DNA of 64,000 nucleotides from assembly GCA_900539655.1 (NCBI GenBank), contig UQCR01000017.1, forward strand, positions 1 to 64,000. Direction: 5' to 3'. The notes below the pieces were generated by a model. The model worked only from the letters and a program-made list of their open reading frames with translations, had not been told where the DNA came from and ran no database searches. The stretch is from an uncultured Robinsoniella sp. (lineage in GTDB: Bacteria; Bacillota; Clostridia; Lachnospirales; Lachnospiraceae). This document shows positions 6,964-15,839 of this stretch, piece after piece. Positions within the stretch are counted from its first letter, which is position 1; each line of letters starts with the position of its first letter. Both the position numbers and the translations under genes were made by a program.

Positions 6964-7701
6964 TTATTTTGTATTTTTAAAGTTATCGATCAGATCTTCC
7001 ACTTCAACAAGTAAGCAGTCTACCCTTCCGTAGAATGCATCATTATTCGTGGGATTATCCAGTTCACGCTCAATATAAGCAAACATTTCCTGGATTTCCT
7101 GGATTCTCTTCTTACCGCTTCCATCTTTGTACAAAATGTAACGGCTTCTCTCATTTTCTTCCGGAGTCATCTTTTTAAGGACTACTTCTACATTGGGTTT
7201 TTCACCGATGTAACGGTAAGTAATGGACGGGGATGCATGATTTAACAGGTTCTGAAGATAATAGATATCATTCGTTGCCTTATAATATCTCCATGCAAAT
7301 GTCTTCCTCATTGTCTGGGCACCAATGGAATTTAACCCCATATTCCTGCCTACGCTTTTAAATACACGGTAAGCCTGTTCTCTTGACAACGGTGCTGAAG
7401 AACTGGCATGTCCCTGAATCAGATAGTTCTCCGGATCTTTCCCTTCAGTAAAATCATGAATGATTTTCTTAAGATCCGCAGGTATGTTAAATGTCCTGAC
7501 AATATTTTTTGTACCAATGGAAGCCTCAATGCTGTCTTTATCCCGAATGTCTTTATTTTTAAACTTCAGAATCTCCTGAAGCTGCATACCGGTTCCAACC
7601 CCTATTTCAAATAAAATGTAATACTTATCATCTACCTCACGTAATGCTTTTTTAAATTTTTCTAATGTCTCGTCGTCTTTAATTGGTGATACCCAGTTCA
7701 T
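6964..7701 (-). CDS. Tyrosine-recombinase-fold protein with degenerate active site
   Basis: 245 residues beginning directly in the catalytic domain; the N-terminal core-binding domain of XerC/D or phage integrases is absent. The fold is recognisable in FEIGVGTGMQLQEILKFKNKD, TMRKTFAWRYY and LQNLLNHASPSITYRYIG. Box I arginine is replaced by Gln (Q40), and the usual H-x-x-R is Q-x-x-R (Q129, R132). H155 and the candidate nucleophile Y164 remain. A charged ~75-residue C-terminal extension follows. It sits 2 nt behind the carboxypeptidase gene in the same direction. Loss of two catalytic residues argues for a DNA-binding or architectural role rather than strand exchange (inference). No phage genes or att-like repeats are nearby. 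Confidence 0.7.
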   Translation of the reverse strand: MNWVSPIKDDETLEKFKKALREVDDKYYILFEIGVGTGMQLQEILKFKNKDIRDKDSIEASIGTKNIVRTFNIPADLKKIIHDFTEGKDPENYLIQGHASSSAPLSREQAYRVFKSVGRNMGLNSIGAQTMRKTFAWRYYKATNDIYYLQNLLNHASPSITYRYIGEKPNVEVVLKKMTPEENERSRYILYKDGSGKKRIQEIQEMFAYIERELDNPTNNDAFYGRVDCLLVEVEDLIDNFKNTK

Positions 7702-7703
7702 AT

Positions 7704-9533
7704 TTATTCCTCCTCTTTCAAATGCGTTCCAGTGTCAACCATATTACCTGTCTCTCCCTGTGACCTCTGTTCTTCTAACAGCCGCTCTGCCGCATCCAAC
7801 TCCCTGGCTGCCCTCTCGGCTGCAATCCTTCGTTCTTCTGCCCTCTGTTCAGAACGCCATTCGGCTTCCTGTTCTGCCCTTAATTCTGCTTCAATTTCCT
7901 GTGGTGTCTTTCTTTGAATCTCTTCTTCCAGCTGCTTTCTGATCTCCTCTTCTTTCATTCTTTCTTTTAATATTTTTTTATAGCGATGATTACGGGTGAT
8001 GGCAATTACCAAAAGGGGTACAAAAATTACTAATAAAATACCACCGAGTACTGCCGATTCTACCGTATTATCCTTGATAAAGATATCCAATTTCTGCCAT
8101 GTGGATACAAAAACGTGACTGATTCTGTCCAGCATATTAGCCGCCTTCCTGTCTGTATTTCCGTCTGCTGCCTGTCCGCTTTCCTCAGACTGGGATTCCG
8201 GTTTCTCCGTCTCTGTCCTGTATTGAGGTCCTTTTTCTTCCTTCACAAATACCGGCTCTACCTGTATCTTTGTCTTCCCTACCGGCCATCCGTGATAAAA
8301 AAATTCAAGCTTCTTTGCCTTAAAATCATATTTTCTGGTAACCTGCTTCATATCTGCGCCCTTGGGCAGATTCAGGCTTGTACTCTTCGAAACCTGAAAT
8401 GCAGGCCTGTCCAGGCTCTGATCCTGATCAATAAGGGCCTCTCCCACATAATTGATTCCCAAAAGCTGTGCCGCACTTTCCCGTTCACGGCTTAAATCCA
8501 TTTTTTCTCTTGTAAAATTGTTAAACGCATAATCCAGGATCTGTTTAGACTCCTGATACGCTTTTTCTGCGCCATTTGTCCGCAGTACAACACTGATCAG
8601 CTTCTCTTTATCCCGCTTTACATATGTAACGAGGGTATTCAGTGCATCATCCGTAAAACCTGTCTTTCCGCCCAGACAGCCCGTATAACTGTAGCCGTCC
8701 TCATACAGCATTTTATGGTGATTCATGAAGTACCGTTCTTCATCCGTTATATTAGTCTTTGGGTAGGAATACTCCACAGTATCAATGATCTTACAGAACA
8801 TTTTGTTCTTAAGCGCTGCCTGCATAATCAGAGCCATATCCCTGGCACAGGTATAGTGGTTCTCATCATGGAGGCCATGGGGATTTACAAAATGTGTGTT
8901 TACACATCCAAGCTCAGCTGCCTTGTCGTTCATCATCTGAGCAAAATTCTCAACAGATCCTGCAATATGTTCTGCCACTCCGTTGGAAATCTCATTTGCT
9001 GAAGCAAGCATAATTCCATAGAGCGCCTGCCTCATTGTCAATTGTTCTCCCGCTTTGATTCCGAGGTGGGTGCTCCCCGGTTCAATGCTGTAAACTGCAT
9101 TTTCAGAAAAAGTAATCACATCATCCAGATTACCGTGTTCCAGTGCCAGTAAAGTGGTCATAATCTTTGTTATGCTGGCTGGATATTCCTTTGCAGTCAT
9201 ATTCTTACTGTAGAGAAATGTTCCCGTAGAAGCGTCCATTACTACGGCTGCATCTGCTTCAATGGCATCGCCCTTTGGCCATCCTTCTACATTATTTGAT
9301 TCTATAGGTAAATAGTACGACTCCGGAATCGTTTCCGTTGTATCCTCTGACGATTCTGAGCCGTTCCCATCATTATAATCTTCTGTATTTTTATTGCTCC
9401 CTGTATCACCAGCTGAAGTTCCATTCTCCCCAGAATTTTCTATCCCAGTGGCGTATACCAGATGAAAAGGTACACCGCTGGCCAGCAAAGATACAAGCAA
9501 CACTATCGTTAAATAACGAATCCCCTTCTTCAT
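7704..9533 (-). CDS. dacF: D-alanyl-D-alanine carboxypeptidase (PBP5/DacF type) with C-terminal anchor and coiled coil
   Basis: 609 residues. It has a signal peptide (~1-28), then a Gly/Ser/Thr/Glu-rich linker to ~residue 75. The peptidase S11 domain carries S-x-x-K (S120, K123), SAN (178-180) and KTG (290-292), all intact. A PBP5 C-terminal beta domain spans ~380-440, a membrane segment ~500-520 (AVLGGILLVIFVPLLVIAI), and a cytosolic Glu/Arg-rich coiled coil runs to the end. It trims the terminal D-Ala of peptidoglycan pentapeptides. The C-terminal transmembrane helix plus ~85-residue coiled coil is longer than in classical PBP5, which has an amphipathic anchor. It is followed after 2 nt by the recombinase-fold gene. 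Confidence 0.9.
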   Translation of the reverse strand: MKKGIRYLTIVLLVSLLASGVPFHLVYATGIENSGENGTSAGDTGSNKNTEDYNDGNGSESSEDTTETIPESYYLPIESNNVEGWPKGDAIEADAAVVMDASTGTFLYSKNMTAKEYPASITKIMTTLLALEHGNLDDVITFSENAVYSIEPGSTHLGIKAGEQLTMRQALYGIMLASANEISNGVAEHIAGSVENFAQMMNDKAAELGCVNTHFVNPHGLHDENHYTCARDMALIMQAALKNKMFCKIIDTVEYSYPKTNITDEERYFMNHHKMLYEDGYSYTGCLGGKTGFTDDALNTLVTYVKRDKEKLISVVLRTNGAEKAYQESKQILDYAFNNFTREKMDLSRERESAAQLLGINYVGEALIDQDQSLDRPAFQVSKSTSLNLPKGADMKQVTRKYDFKAKKLEFFYHGWPVGKTKIQVEPVFVKEEKGPQYRTETEKPESQSEESGQAADGNTDRKAANMLDRISHVFVSTWQKLDIFIKDNTVESAVLGGILLVIFVPLLVIAITRNHRYKKILKERMKEEEIRKQLEEEIQRKTPQEIEAELRAEQEAEWRSEQRAEERRIAAERAARELDAAERLLEEQRSQGETGNMVDTGTHLKEEE

Positions 9534-9661
9534 CTATGTACTCTCCCATGCTTCAGTTTCACATGCTGCTATCTTTTTGTGGTTATATATCACATATTAT
9601 AAACGATTTGTCCCGTAAAGGCAAGATGTATCGTGGATATTTCTATCCAATAATATTATAC

Positions 9662-9739
9662 AAGGTCGGCTGTATTATGGCAATCTTAACATAAAGAAAA
9701 TATTAATTTCTTAAGAATTTTTTGCCTACAGCCGACCTT
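9662..9739. repeat. 78-bp imperfect palindrome with 13-bp terminal arms
   Basis: 9662-9674 and 9727-9739 are perfect inverted 13-mers (AAGGTCGGCTGTA and its complement). Inside are a second pairing (TTGCC/GGCAA) and a CTTAA/TTAAG pairing, so the whole segment can fold into one long hairpin. It lies between the ridA remnant and the carboxypeptidase gene. It may be a terminator of the catabolic operon (there is no clear T tract), or a MITE-like element; no target-site duplication was seen. Confidence 0.6.
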
Positions 9740-9773
9740 AAATAGTCACTTATTTATAATTGTATGTATTGTT

Positions 9774-9929
9774 TTATAGTTCAGCGGTGCATTCGATTTC
9801 AACCACACCGCCCAGAGGAAGTTTTGCAACCTGAAAACAGGAACGCGCAGGATAGATTTCGCCAACTGCCTGTACATAAGAACCAACTGCTCCTGGTGCA
9901 TTTTCTGTATATACTGGTTCTTTTGCCAC
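9774..9929 (-). pseudogene. ridA: RidA (YjgF/YER057c) remnant with in-frame internal deletion
   Basis: A 51-codon frame starts with GTG overlapping the TAG of the deacylase gene (TAGTG) and ends at TAA 9774-9776. The first ~22 residues match the RidA N-terminus (PVYTENAPGAVGSYVQAV). The rest matches the RidA C-terminus (YPARSCFQVAKLPLGGVVEIECTAEL), including the catalytic-type arginine in PARS. About 75-80 residues that normally lie between are missing, without a frame change. The product cannot form a normal RidA trimer. RidA hydrolyses the 2-aminoacrylate released by PLP lyases, which is what the diaminopropionate ammonia-lyase in this operon would generate, so an intact copy would have fitted the pathway. 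Confidence 0.8.
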
Positions 9930-11533
9930 TATTCCATAACCTCTTTTCCTTTTTTCCGCAGAACTGTTCCGCTTCTCTTTCCGGTGTGTTTTCCCTTATG
10001 AACCGCTATTTTTCCATTAATGATTACGTATTCTATGCCCTCCGGAAACTGTACCGGATCTGTAAATGTCCCCTTATCAATGACCGTGTCAGGATTAAAT
10101 ATGCAGATATCTGCATAATACCCTTCCCGTATTTCTCCCCGCTTGTGGATCAGAAATGTCTCTGCCGGCTTTTTTGTCATTTTATAAACGGCTTCTTCCA
10201 GGGTCAGCGCCCGGTCTTCTCTTACATACTTTCCAAGAATCCGGGGGAAAGCACCATAAACTCTTGGATGAGGCTTACCGCCTAACAGCCCGTCCGTACA
10301 GGCATTCATTTCCGGGCGTTTCATAAACAGCTGTACATGCTCTTCTGTGCCGTAAAAATCCACCATGCCCACTGCATTTTCTTCTTCGTAAAGCAGATCA
10401 AATGCTGCATCATAAGGATCCTTACCTCTCAGCCTGCCAAGATCCGTCAGACTAAGTCCCACGGCATCCTGGTTTTTGCCGGTTTTCACACTGGTTACAA
10501 ATATCTGATCCAGTCCTGCAAAATCCACAAAGTTATCCCATCCCGGTATTCCGTGTTCTATGTCATATACCATTTTCTTACGCAGCTCCCGGTCAGACAG
10601 ACGTTCCAGCACCTTATCCGTACCGCCGTCGTGAACCCAGGGCGGAAGTATCACGCCAAGCATAGTGCTGCCTGCCACATAGGGGTACTGGTCGAAAGAT
10701 ACCTGTATTCCCTCAGCTTTCGCCTTTTCCAGAAGTTCCAGCACCTGACTGATTTTACCCCAGTTTTTTCTGCCGCAGACTTTAAAATGGGAGTAGTGGA
10801 TTTTTACACCGGATTCCCTTCCGATCCGTATTACTTCTTCCATGGAATCCAGAATCGTATCTGCCTCACTTCTCTGGTGGATGACAAAGATTCCGTCATA
10901 TTCAGCCACTACCTTGCAGATTTCAATAATTTCTTCGGATCTGGAGTACGCACAGGGCATGTAAATTAATCCTGTGGATAATCCGATGGCTCCTGCTTCC
11001 ATCTCCCGCCTTGTAATCCGGCACATTTTCTCAATTTCCTCTTTGTTTGGAAGACGGTTTTCCAGCCCCATTGCTTCCATGCGGATATTTCCATGAGGCA
11101 CCAGGTAGCATTCATTTAATCCCGGTTTTACTTCTTCTATCATTTTTAAGTAGCCCTGGGTATCTTTGTAATTCCAGTTGATCTTATCGGTATCTCCATC
11201 CAGACCCGCAAGGTTTTTTCTCCAGGAGCTGATACAGGCAGCTGGAAGGGGTGCCATGGAGATACCGTCCTGCCCCAGAACTTCCGTTGTGATTCCCTGC
11301 ATTACCTTTGGCAGAACCTCAGGTTCCATTAAAACCTGAAGGTCACTGTGGCTGTGGGTATCGATAAATCCGGGTGCCACCACTAGTCCTGCGGCATCTA
11401 TAATCTCCATGCTTTCATCCCGTTCAATCCTGCCGATCTTAACAATTTTGTTTTTATCAAGCAGCACGTCCGCCTGATATCCGGGCCTTTTGCTGCCATC
11501 TGCAACGGTTCCTCCAACAATTAATATACTCAT
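9929..11533 (-). CDS. N-acyl-D-amino-acid deacylase (D-aminoacylase), amidohydrolase superfamily
   Basis: 534 residues, the family length. The metal-binding start of the TIM barrel is GFIDTHSHSD (~57-66), followed by HGNIR, IHQRSE and HYSHFK histidines and the late acidic segment NACTDGLLGG. The closing beta strand KRGEIREGYYADICIFNPD is typical of D-aminoacylase/dihydroorotase-like enzymes. It removes acyl (or carbamoyl-like) groups from D-amino acids. It is the fifth gene of the sigma-54 cluster, after dihydropyrimidinase and the permease, which fits opening of a cyclic ureide followed by hydrolysis of the open product. AGGAGG precedes the ATG. Confidence 0.85.
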   Translation of the reverse strand: MSILIVGGTVADGSKRPGYQADVLLDKNKIVKIGRIERDESMEIIDAAGLVVAPGFIDTHSHSDLQVLMEPEVLPKVMQGITTEVLGQDGISMAPLPAACISSWRKNLAGLDGDTDKINWNYKDTQGYLKMIEEVKPGLNECYLVPHGNIRMEAMGLENRLPNKEEIEKMCRITRREMEAGAIGLSTGLIYMPCAYSRSEEIIEICKVVAEYDGIFVIHQRSEADTILDSMEEVIRIGRESGVKIHYSHFKVCGRKNWGKISQVLELLEKAKAEGIQVSFDQYPYVAGSTMLGVILPPWVHDGGTDKVLERLSDRELRKKMVYDIEHGIPGWDNFVDFAGLDQIFVTSVKTGKNQDAVGLSLTDLGRLRGKDPYDAAFDLLYEEENAVGMVDFYGTEEHVQLFMKRPEMNACTDGLLGGKPHPRVYGAFPRILGKYVREDRALTLEEAVYKMTKKPAETFLIHKRGEIREGYYADICIFNPDTVIDKGTFTDPVQFPEGIEYVIINGKIAVHKGKHTGKRSGTVLRKKGKEVME

Positions 11534-11570
11534 GATTTCCTCCTGTCACATCTCTCTGCTACCTGATTAC

Positions 11571-12971
11571 TTAAGATTCTTCCTCAAAATAAATTGTTTT
11601 GCCCAGGTTCTGCTCGTGTTTTTTCAGTGTAAACATCTTCATAAATGCAATATAAAATACCACGCTTAATATTAGCCCTGCATAGAATGCATAGTCTCCC
11701 GCCAGCAAAGATAAAGCAAAGGCTCCCGCCAGCGCCGCCATAGCACTCAGGTTAAAACCCCTGGTATATTCATACTGCCCGCCTGCAGTGAACAAGTCCT
11801 GCACATTTACCTTCCCTTTGCGGATAATAAAGTAGTCAGCCAGAAGTATCCCGATTACAGGCCCCAGCAGGGTTGAGAAGTTTGCCTGGATCGATACCAG
11901 AAAATCACCGTCCTGCTGCTTCCATGGCTGCATGGCAATCCCGATGATGCCGGAAACCACAATCATCATCCAGAATTTTGCCTTGGATATGATGTTAATC
12001 AGAATATACGCCGGCGGCATTAAGTTGGCAGCCGTATTGGTGGACCATTGGGCAAGCACAACAGAAAGCAGGCAAAAGCCAAAGAATACCGGTTTATTTT
12101 TGTACAATACACCAATTACTGCATTTAAATCCCATTCTCCGGTATAAATCCCTGCGATCATACCAATGCCCATGGCAATAATCCCCACCAGCATTAAACC
12201 GATTACCTGTCCCAAAATTGCATTCTTGTTTCTCTTAAAAAAGCTCTGTGTTTCAAAGTCTTTATTACGCCTGATATTTCTTGTGAGGTCCGAACCATTC
12301 AGGGACATGGAAACCCATCCTCCGGCGATACCGGATACCGCAAATGCAAAGGAATAATTTCCTTTTGCCTTAATCGCAAGAATATCCGGAATGGTAACGC
12401 CGTAGACATTACAAATACTGAGTACAATTGCACCAAACATAACGGTCAGGCAGGCTACTGCGATCCAGTCAAACTTTGCCATAGCTTTCAAACCAAACAA
12501 CGCATTGATAATCTGGAATGCGCCAAATAAAATTATCATAAGCGTAAGGTTATTAAATCCCGGAAAGAACATCTGTAAAACCAGGTTTAACGCCGTTGCC
12601 CCCACCCAGGTCTGAAAACCAAACCAGTAAAAGCAGGGAATACAGCGGATCAGCCCCGCCAGATAGGCTCCTTTATAGCCAAATGCCGCTCGTCCGTAAA
12701 CTGCAAAAGGGATTCCATATTTGATGCCGATATCACCGGTCATTGCTGTAAGTACCGTTACCAGCCCATACCCCAGGAATACTACAAAGATCAGAGTCAG
12801 GGGAGAGAGCCCCTCCCCTCCGTTATAATACTGTGCCCCCAGTGAAAATGCTACGATATTGATGGTCATTCCAGCCCAAAGAACTGTATAATCCTTTAGG
12901 GACAGCGTTCTGTCCGAATCCTTTGTGGGCATCAATTCAGAATTTCTCAAAGCCTGTGATCTTTCATCCAT
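11571..12971 (-). CDS. NCS1-family nucleobase/allantoin-type permease
   Basis: 466 residues with about 12 membrane helices. Near the N-terminus it has LSLKDYTVLWAGMTINIVAFSLG, then a MTGDIGIKYGIPFAVYGRAAFGYKG segment and the NGSDLTRNIRR loop, all NCS1 (cytosine/purine/allantoin/hydantoin permease) features. It imports a nucleobase-like or hydantoin-like compound with H+ or Na+. Its position directly after dihydropyrimidinase suggests it brings in that enzyme's substrate. The exact ligand cannot be read from sequence. Confidence 0.87.
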   Translation of the reverse strand: MDERSQALRNSELMPTKDSDRTLSLKDYTVLWAGMTINIVAFSLGAQYYNGGEGLSPLTLIFVVFLGYGLVTVLTAMTGDIGIKYGIPFAVYGRAAFGYKGAYLAGLIRCIPCFYWFGFQTWVGATALNLVLQMFFPGFNNLTLMIILFGAFQIINALFGLKAMAKFDWIAVACLTVMFGAIVLSICNVYGVTIPDILAIKAKGNYSFAFAVSGIAGGWVSMSLNGSDLTRNIRRNKDFETQSFFKRNKNAILGQVIGLMLVGIIAMGIGMIAGIYTGEWDLNAVIGVLYKNKPVFFGFCLLSVVLAQWSTNTAANLMPPAYILINIISKAKFWMMIVVSGIIGIAMQPWKQQDGDFLVSIQANFSTLLGPVIGILLADYFIIRKGKVNVQDLFTAGGQYEYTRGFNLSAMAALAGAFALSLLAGDYAFYAGLILSVVFYIAFMKMFTLKKHEQNLGKTIYFEEES

Positions 12972-13007
12972 AATACCATTCTCCTATTTATCCGTATTTT
13001 CGTATAT

Positions 13008-14432
13008 TTAATCCAAGCCGTATTGTTTCAGATATTCCGGTGCAATTTTCCGTTTCAGAAAACGTCCTGCTCCTTTTTCTCCTGTAAATGCTCCATCCTC
13101 TATAATTACTCTGCCCCCTGCTATAGTCATAACCGGATATCCTTTTACCCGGAATCCTTCATGCAGACAGTAACTGATATTATTGTGAAGGGTATCTTTT
13201 GATAAAGTGACCTCTTTCTCCATATCTACAATTACCAGGTCTGCATCGGATCCTGGTGCTATAATCCCTTTTCTGGGATAGCATCCGTAAATTTTAGCGA
13301 TATTGGTGCTGGTAAGGGCGCATACTTTGTTAATGGAAATCCTGCCCTTTTGTACCCCCTCGGACAATAAGACCGGCAGTCTGATTTCAATTCCCGACAG
13401 ACCGTTTACTACCTTTGTGAAGTCCTGCACCCATTTCCCATCCGCATCCTTTTCTAAAAAAGCGGATTTTTCATCTACATCGAAGGTACAGTCATCCGAA
13501 CCTGTAAGCAGGATCGTTCCGTCTTCAATCCCCTTCCACAGCGCTTTTGCATCTTCCGGAGTTCGAAGCGGCGGGGAACAGATAGCCAGATAACCGTCTT
13601 CCCGTTCATAAATATCATCAAACAGGGTCAGGTAATGGGTTCCCGTTTCCACATAGACCGGCTGTCCATTCGCATGTGCCCGCCTGGCTGTATTTAATGC
13701 GTCTTCATTTGTGGTATGTACGACTAATATGGGGCACTGTGTATATTTTGCAAGGTAAGCTGCTTTTGAAAACGCCGCTGCTTCACACAGCACCGGCTTA
13801 CATTTTGCAAAATTAGCCCAGCTCATATCATTTCTTTTCCTGCATTTTTCAATATTTGCTTCTGCAATTGTATTGTCTTCACAGTGAAGCATCGGAAGCC
13901 CCCCGACTTCTTTTGCTTTATAGAAAACCCGGAGCATGGTTTCTTCATCGCTCATCACCCCTTCTTTTTTGTAGGTCATAAACATCTTGAAGGTAGGAAT
14001 CCCATATTCCGCCATCTTGTCAATATCGGCTATTGCTTCTTCTGTGGATTCAACAAACTTTCCGTGAACACTGAAATCAATTGCTGAATCCTTCATTTCT
14101 TCTGCTCTCGCCAGCGCCTGCACAAAGGGCGAATCTCCTTTTCCCATATTTGCAAAGTCCATAAATGTTGTGACTCCTCCATAGGCAGCGCTTACGGACT
14201 GTTCAAAGAAGTCATTTGCCCCCAGACACCCCTGAAAAGGCGCCTGACAGTGCATATGTGCCTCTACGCCCCCCGGAAGGATGTATTTACCTCCCGCATC
14301 AATGACTCTGCCTGCCTCCGAATCAGCAAACTTACCCAGTGCCGCTATTTTTCCTTCTTTTACTGCGATATCACATTGTACGGTAGATGATGGTGATACT
14401 ACCTGTCCATTTTTAATTATTAAATCATACAT
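13008..14432 (-). CDS. hyuA: Dihydropyrimidinase / D-hydantoinase family
   Basis: 474 residues, a cyclic amidohydrolase. It carries the H-x-H metal motif in GGVEAHMHCQ (~55-65), the carbamylated-lysine region TFKMFMTYKKEG (~147-158), HCED, VVHTTNEDA and GSDDCTF with the catalytic aspartate. It hydrolyses cyclic amides such as dihydropyrimidines, hydantoins or related ureides. In E. coli a homologue (hyuA) lies in the same cluster as ygeX and ygeY, and the order here repeats that association. AAGGAGG lies ~9 nt before the ATG. Downstream spacing to the permease is 36 nt. Confidence 0.87.
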   Translation of the reverse strand: MYDLIIKNGQVVSPSSTVQCDIAVKEGKIAALGKFADSEAGRVIDAGGKYILPGGVEAHMHCQAPFQGCLGANDFFEQSVSAAYGGVTTFMDFANMGKGDSPFVQALARAEEMKDSAIDFSVHGKFVESTEEAIADIDKMAEYGIPTFKMFMTYKKEGVMSDEETMLRVFYKAKEVGGLPMLHCEDNTIAEANIEKCRKRNDMSWANFAKCKPVLCEAAAFSKAAYLAKYTQCPILVVHTTNEDALNTARRAHANGQPVYVETGTHYLTLFDDIYEREDGYLAICSPPLRTPEDAKALWKGIEDGTILLTGSDDCTFDVDEKSAFLEKDADGKWVQDFTKVVNGLSGIEIRLPVLLSEGVQKGRISINKVCALTSTNIAKIYGCYPRKGIIAPGSDADLVIVDMEKEVTLSKDTLHNNISYCLHEGFRVKGYPVMTIAGGRVIIEDGAFTGEKGAGRFLKRKIAPEYLKQYGLD

Positions 14433-14495
14433 AGAAAAACCCTCCTTATCCTGACTGTTAACAATAAAATTCGTAACTGTACCGTATCTCCACCT

Positions 14496-15677
14496 TTACA
14501 GCAATGCTTTCATAACCCCATAATAACATTCCGTAACCTTCGTAAGCTGTTCCGTCTCGATGTACTCATTCATGGTATGTGCCAGATTTTCCTGGGACGG
14601 ACCCAGTCCAAAAGTGGGAATGCCCGCTTCTCCTGCATAGTGGCTGCCGTTTGTGCAGAAATTATACTGGGTTATCTGAGGATTAAAACCGCTGTTTTTT
14701 AATTCCAGACAGACATCCTGAACAAATGGTTCCTGTTCGTCATACAGCCAGCCCGGGAAAAAGCGCTCTCCTTCAATTTCATTTCCCGTATGGCAGCGTT
14801 CTTTCCCTACCGCATAAGAAGCTTTCACCTTTAAATCCCGATCCTTTTCCATTAATTTTTCCAACAGTTCCTGAATTGGCGCCAGTACGCTTTCCTTTGT
14901 TTCTCCCACCAAAAGCCTTCTGTCATAGGTTGCCCTGCAGTATTCCGGTACAACGGAAGCTCCCGGATATGGAGATGATTTGATATCGGTAAGTTCCAGA
15001 ATGCCGTCACCCAGAACCGGATGGCGCGTTGGCTTAAGTCCACGGATTGCCTCAATTACCTTTGCCATTTTATAGACGGAATTTATACCTTTTTCCGGGT
15101 TTGCCGAGTGGCATGCCTTTCCAAATGCCTCCACAATAATTTCTGCCCTGCCACGCTGCCCAATCTTTATATTCAATTGGGATGCTTCTCCGATTACGAC
15201 ATAATCAGGTGTTACATTTCTGCTGATTTCCCTTGCCGCCACTCCTTCAAAGCACTCTTCATGTACGACTCCGGCAACGTAGATCTCACCGGCGAAATTC
15301 TTACCGGTATCCTGTGCAAAACTGGCGGCAGCACATGTCATTGCGGCGACAGCACCCTTCATATCACTGGTGCCTCTCCCATAAATTTTACCGTCATGGA
15401 TTTCCGCTGCAAAAGGCGGATATTTCCATTTATCTTCTTCTGTTACCGGAACAGTATCAATATGTCCGTCAAACAGTATTTTCTTCCCCGGTTTATTTCC
15501 GCGGATACATCCGATTATATTTCCATAACGGTCTATGGTCACTTCATCAAAACCCATTTCTTTCATGTTCTTCTGCAAAACTGCAACCACTCCCTGTTCT
15601 TTGCCGGAATAGCTTTTCTGCCTTACCAGTTCCTGGCATAAACCGATGACCTGCTCTTCTCTGTCTTTTGGTAACAT
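14496..15677 (-). CDS. ygeY: YgeY-type M20 family hydrolase (ArgE/DapE-like)
   Basis: 393 residues. Zinc-site motifs are LFDGHIDTVP (~70), GRGTSDMKGAVAAM (~103), HEECFEG (~140) and a late histidine in ENLAHTMNEY. The small dimerisation domain carries the usual GRAEIIVEAFGKACHSANPE. Members are deacetylases/desuccinylases or carbamoyl-amino-acid hydrolases. YgeY co-occurs with YgeX and hydantoinase, and the joint pathway is not fully established. AAGGAGG is at the start codon. The 162-nt leader after ygeX contains five 15-bp tandem repeats that could affect its expression. Confidence 0.87.
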   Translation of the reverse strand: MLPKDREEQVIGLCQELVRQKSYSGKEQGVVAVLQKNMKEMGFDEVTIDRYGNIIGCIRGNKPGKKILFDGHIDTVPVTEEDKWKYPPFAAEIHDGKIYGRGTSDMKGAVAAMTCAAASFAQDTGKNFAGEIYVAGVVHEECFEGVAAREISRNVTPDYVVIGEASQLNIKIGQRGRAEIIVEAFGKACHSANPEKGINSVYKMAKVIEAIRGLKPTRHPVLGDGILELTDIKSSPYPGASVVPEYCRATYDRRLLVGETKESVLAPIQELLEKLMEKDRDLKVKASYAVGKERCHTGNEIEGERFFPGWLYDEQEPFVQDVCLELKNSGFNPQITQYNFCTNGSHYAGEAGIPTFGLGPSQENLAHTMNEYIETEQLTKVTECYYGVMKALL

Positions 15678-15715
15678 TTTAAAATCCTCCTTTAAACCCT
15701 CTGATAATTTTTGTG

Positions 15716-15790
15716 CTTTATACCCTTTGCCTTTATACCCTTTGCCTTTATACCCTTTGCCTTTATATCCTTTGCCTTTATATCCTTTGC
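15716..15790 (-). repeat. Five 15-bp tandem repeats between ygeX and ygeY
   Basis: Units CTTTATAYCCTTTGC (plus strand) at 15716, 15731, 15746, 15761 and 15776; the first three have C and the last two T at the variable base. On the mRNA each unit reads GCAAAGGRTATAAAG, carrying an SD-like AAAGG. The array is open in frame with ygeY (Gly-Lys-Gly-Tyr-Lys per unit), but I find no start codon for it. Confidence 0.9.
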
Positions 15791-15839
15791 CTTTTTTATT
15801 TTTACCTTTTAAATTTTTATTTTATAATTTTTCTTTAAC

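Noticed and set aside
6964..7701. Evidence of a prophage or integrative element
   Set aside because: The recombinase lacks catalytic residues, no phage or conjugation genes are near, and no att-like direct repeats or tRNA gene were seen.
9764..10285. 173-codon plus-strand frame overlapping the ridA remnant and deacylase
   Set aside because: Opposite a strongly supported minus-strand amidohydrolase; composition is not protein-like and no start signals are present.
15716..15790. CRISPR or protein-binding iteron array
   Set aside because: Contiguous 15-bp units with no spacers; no replication gene nearby. Treated as a leader VNTR.
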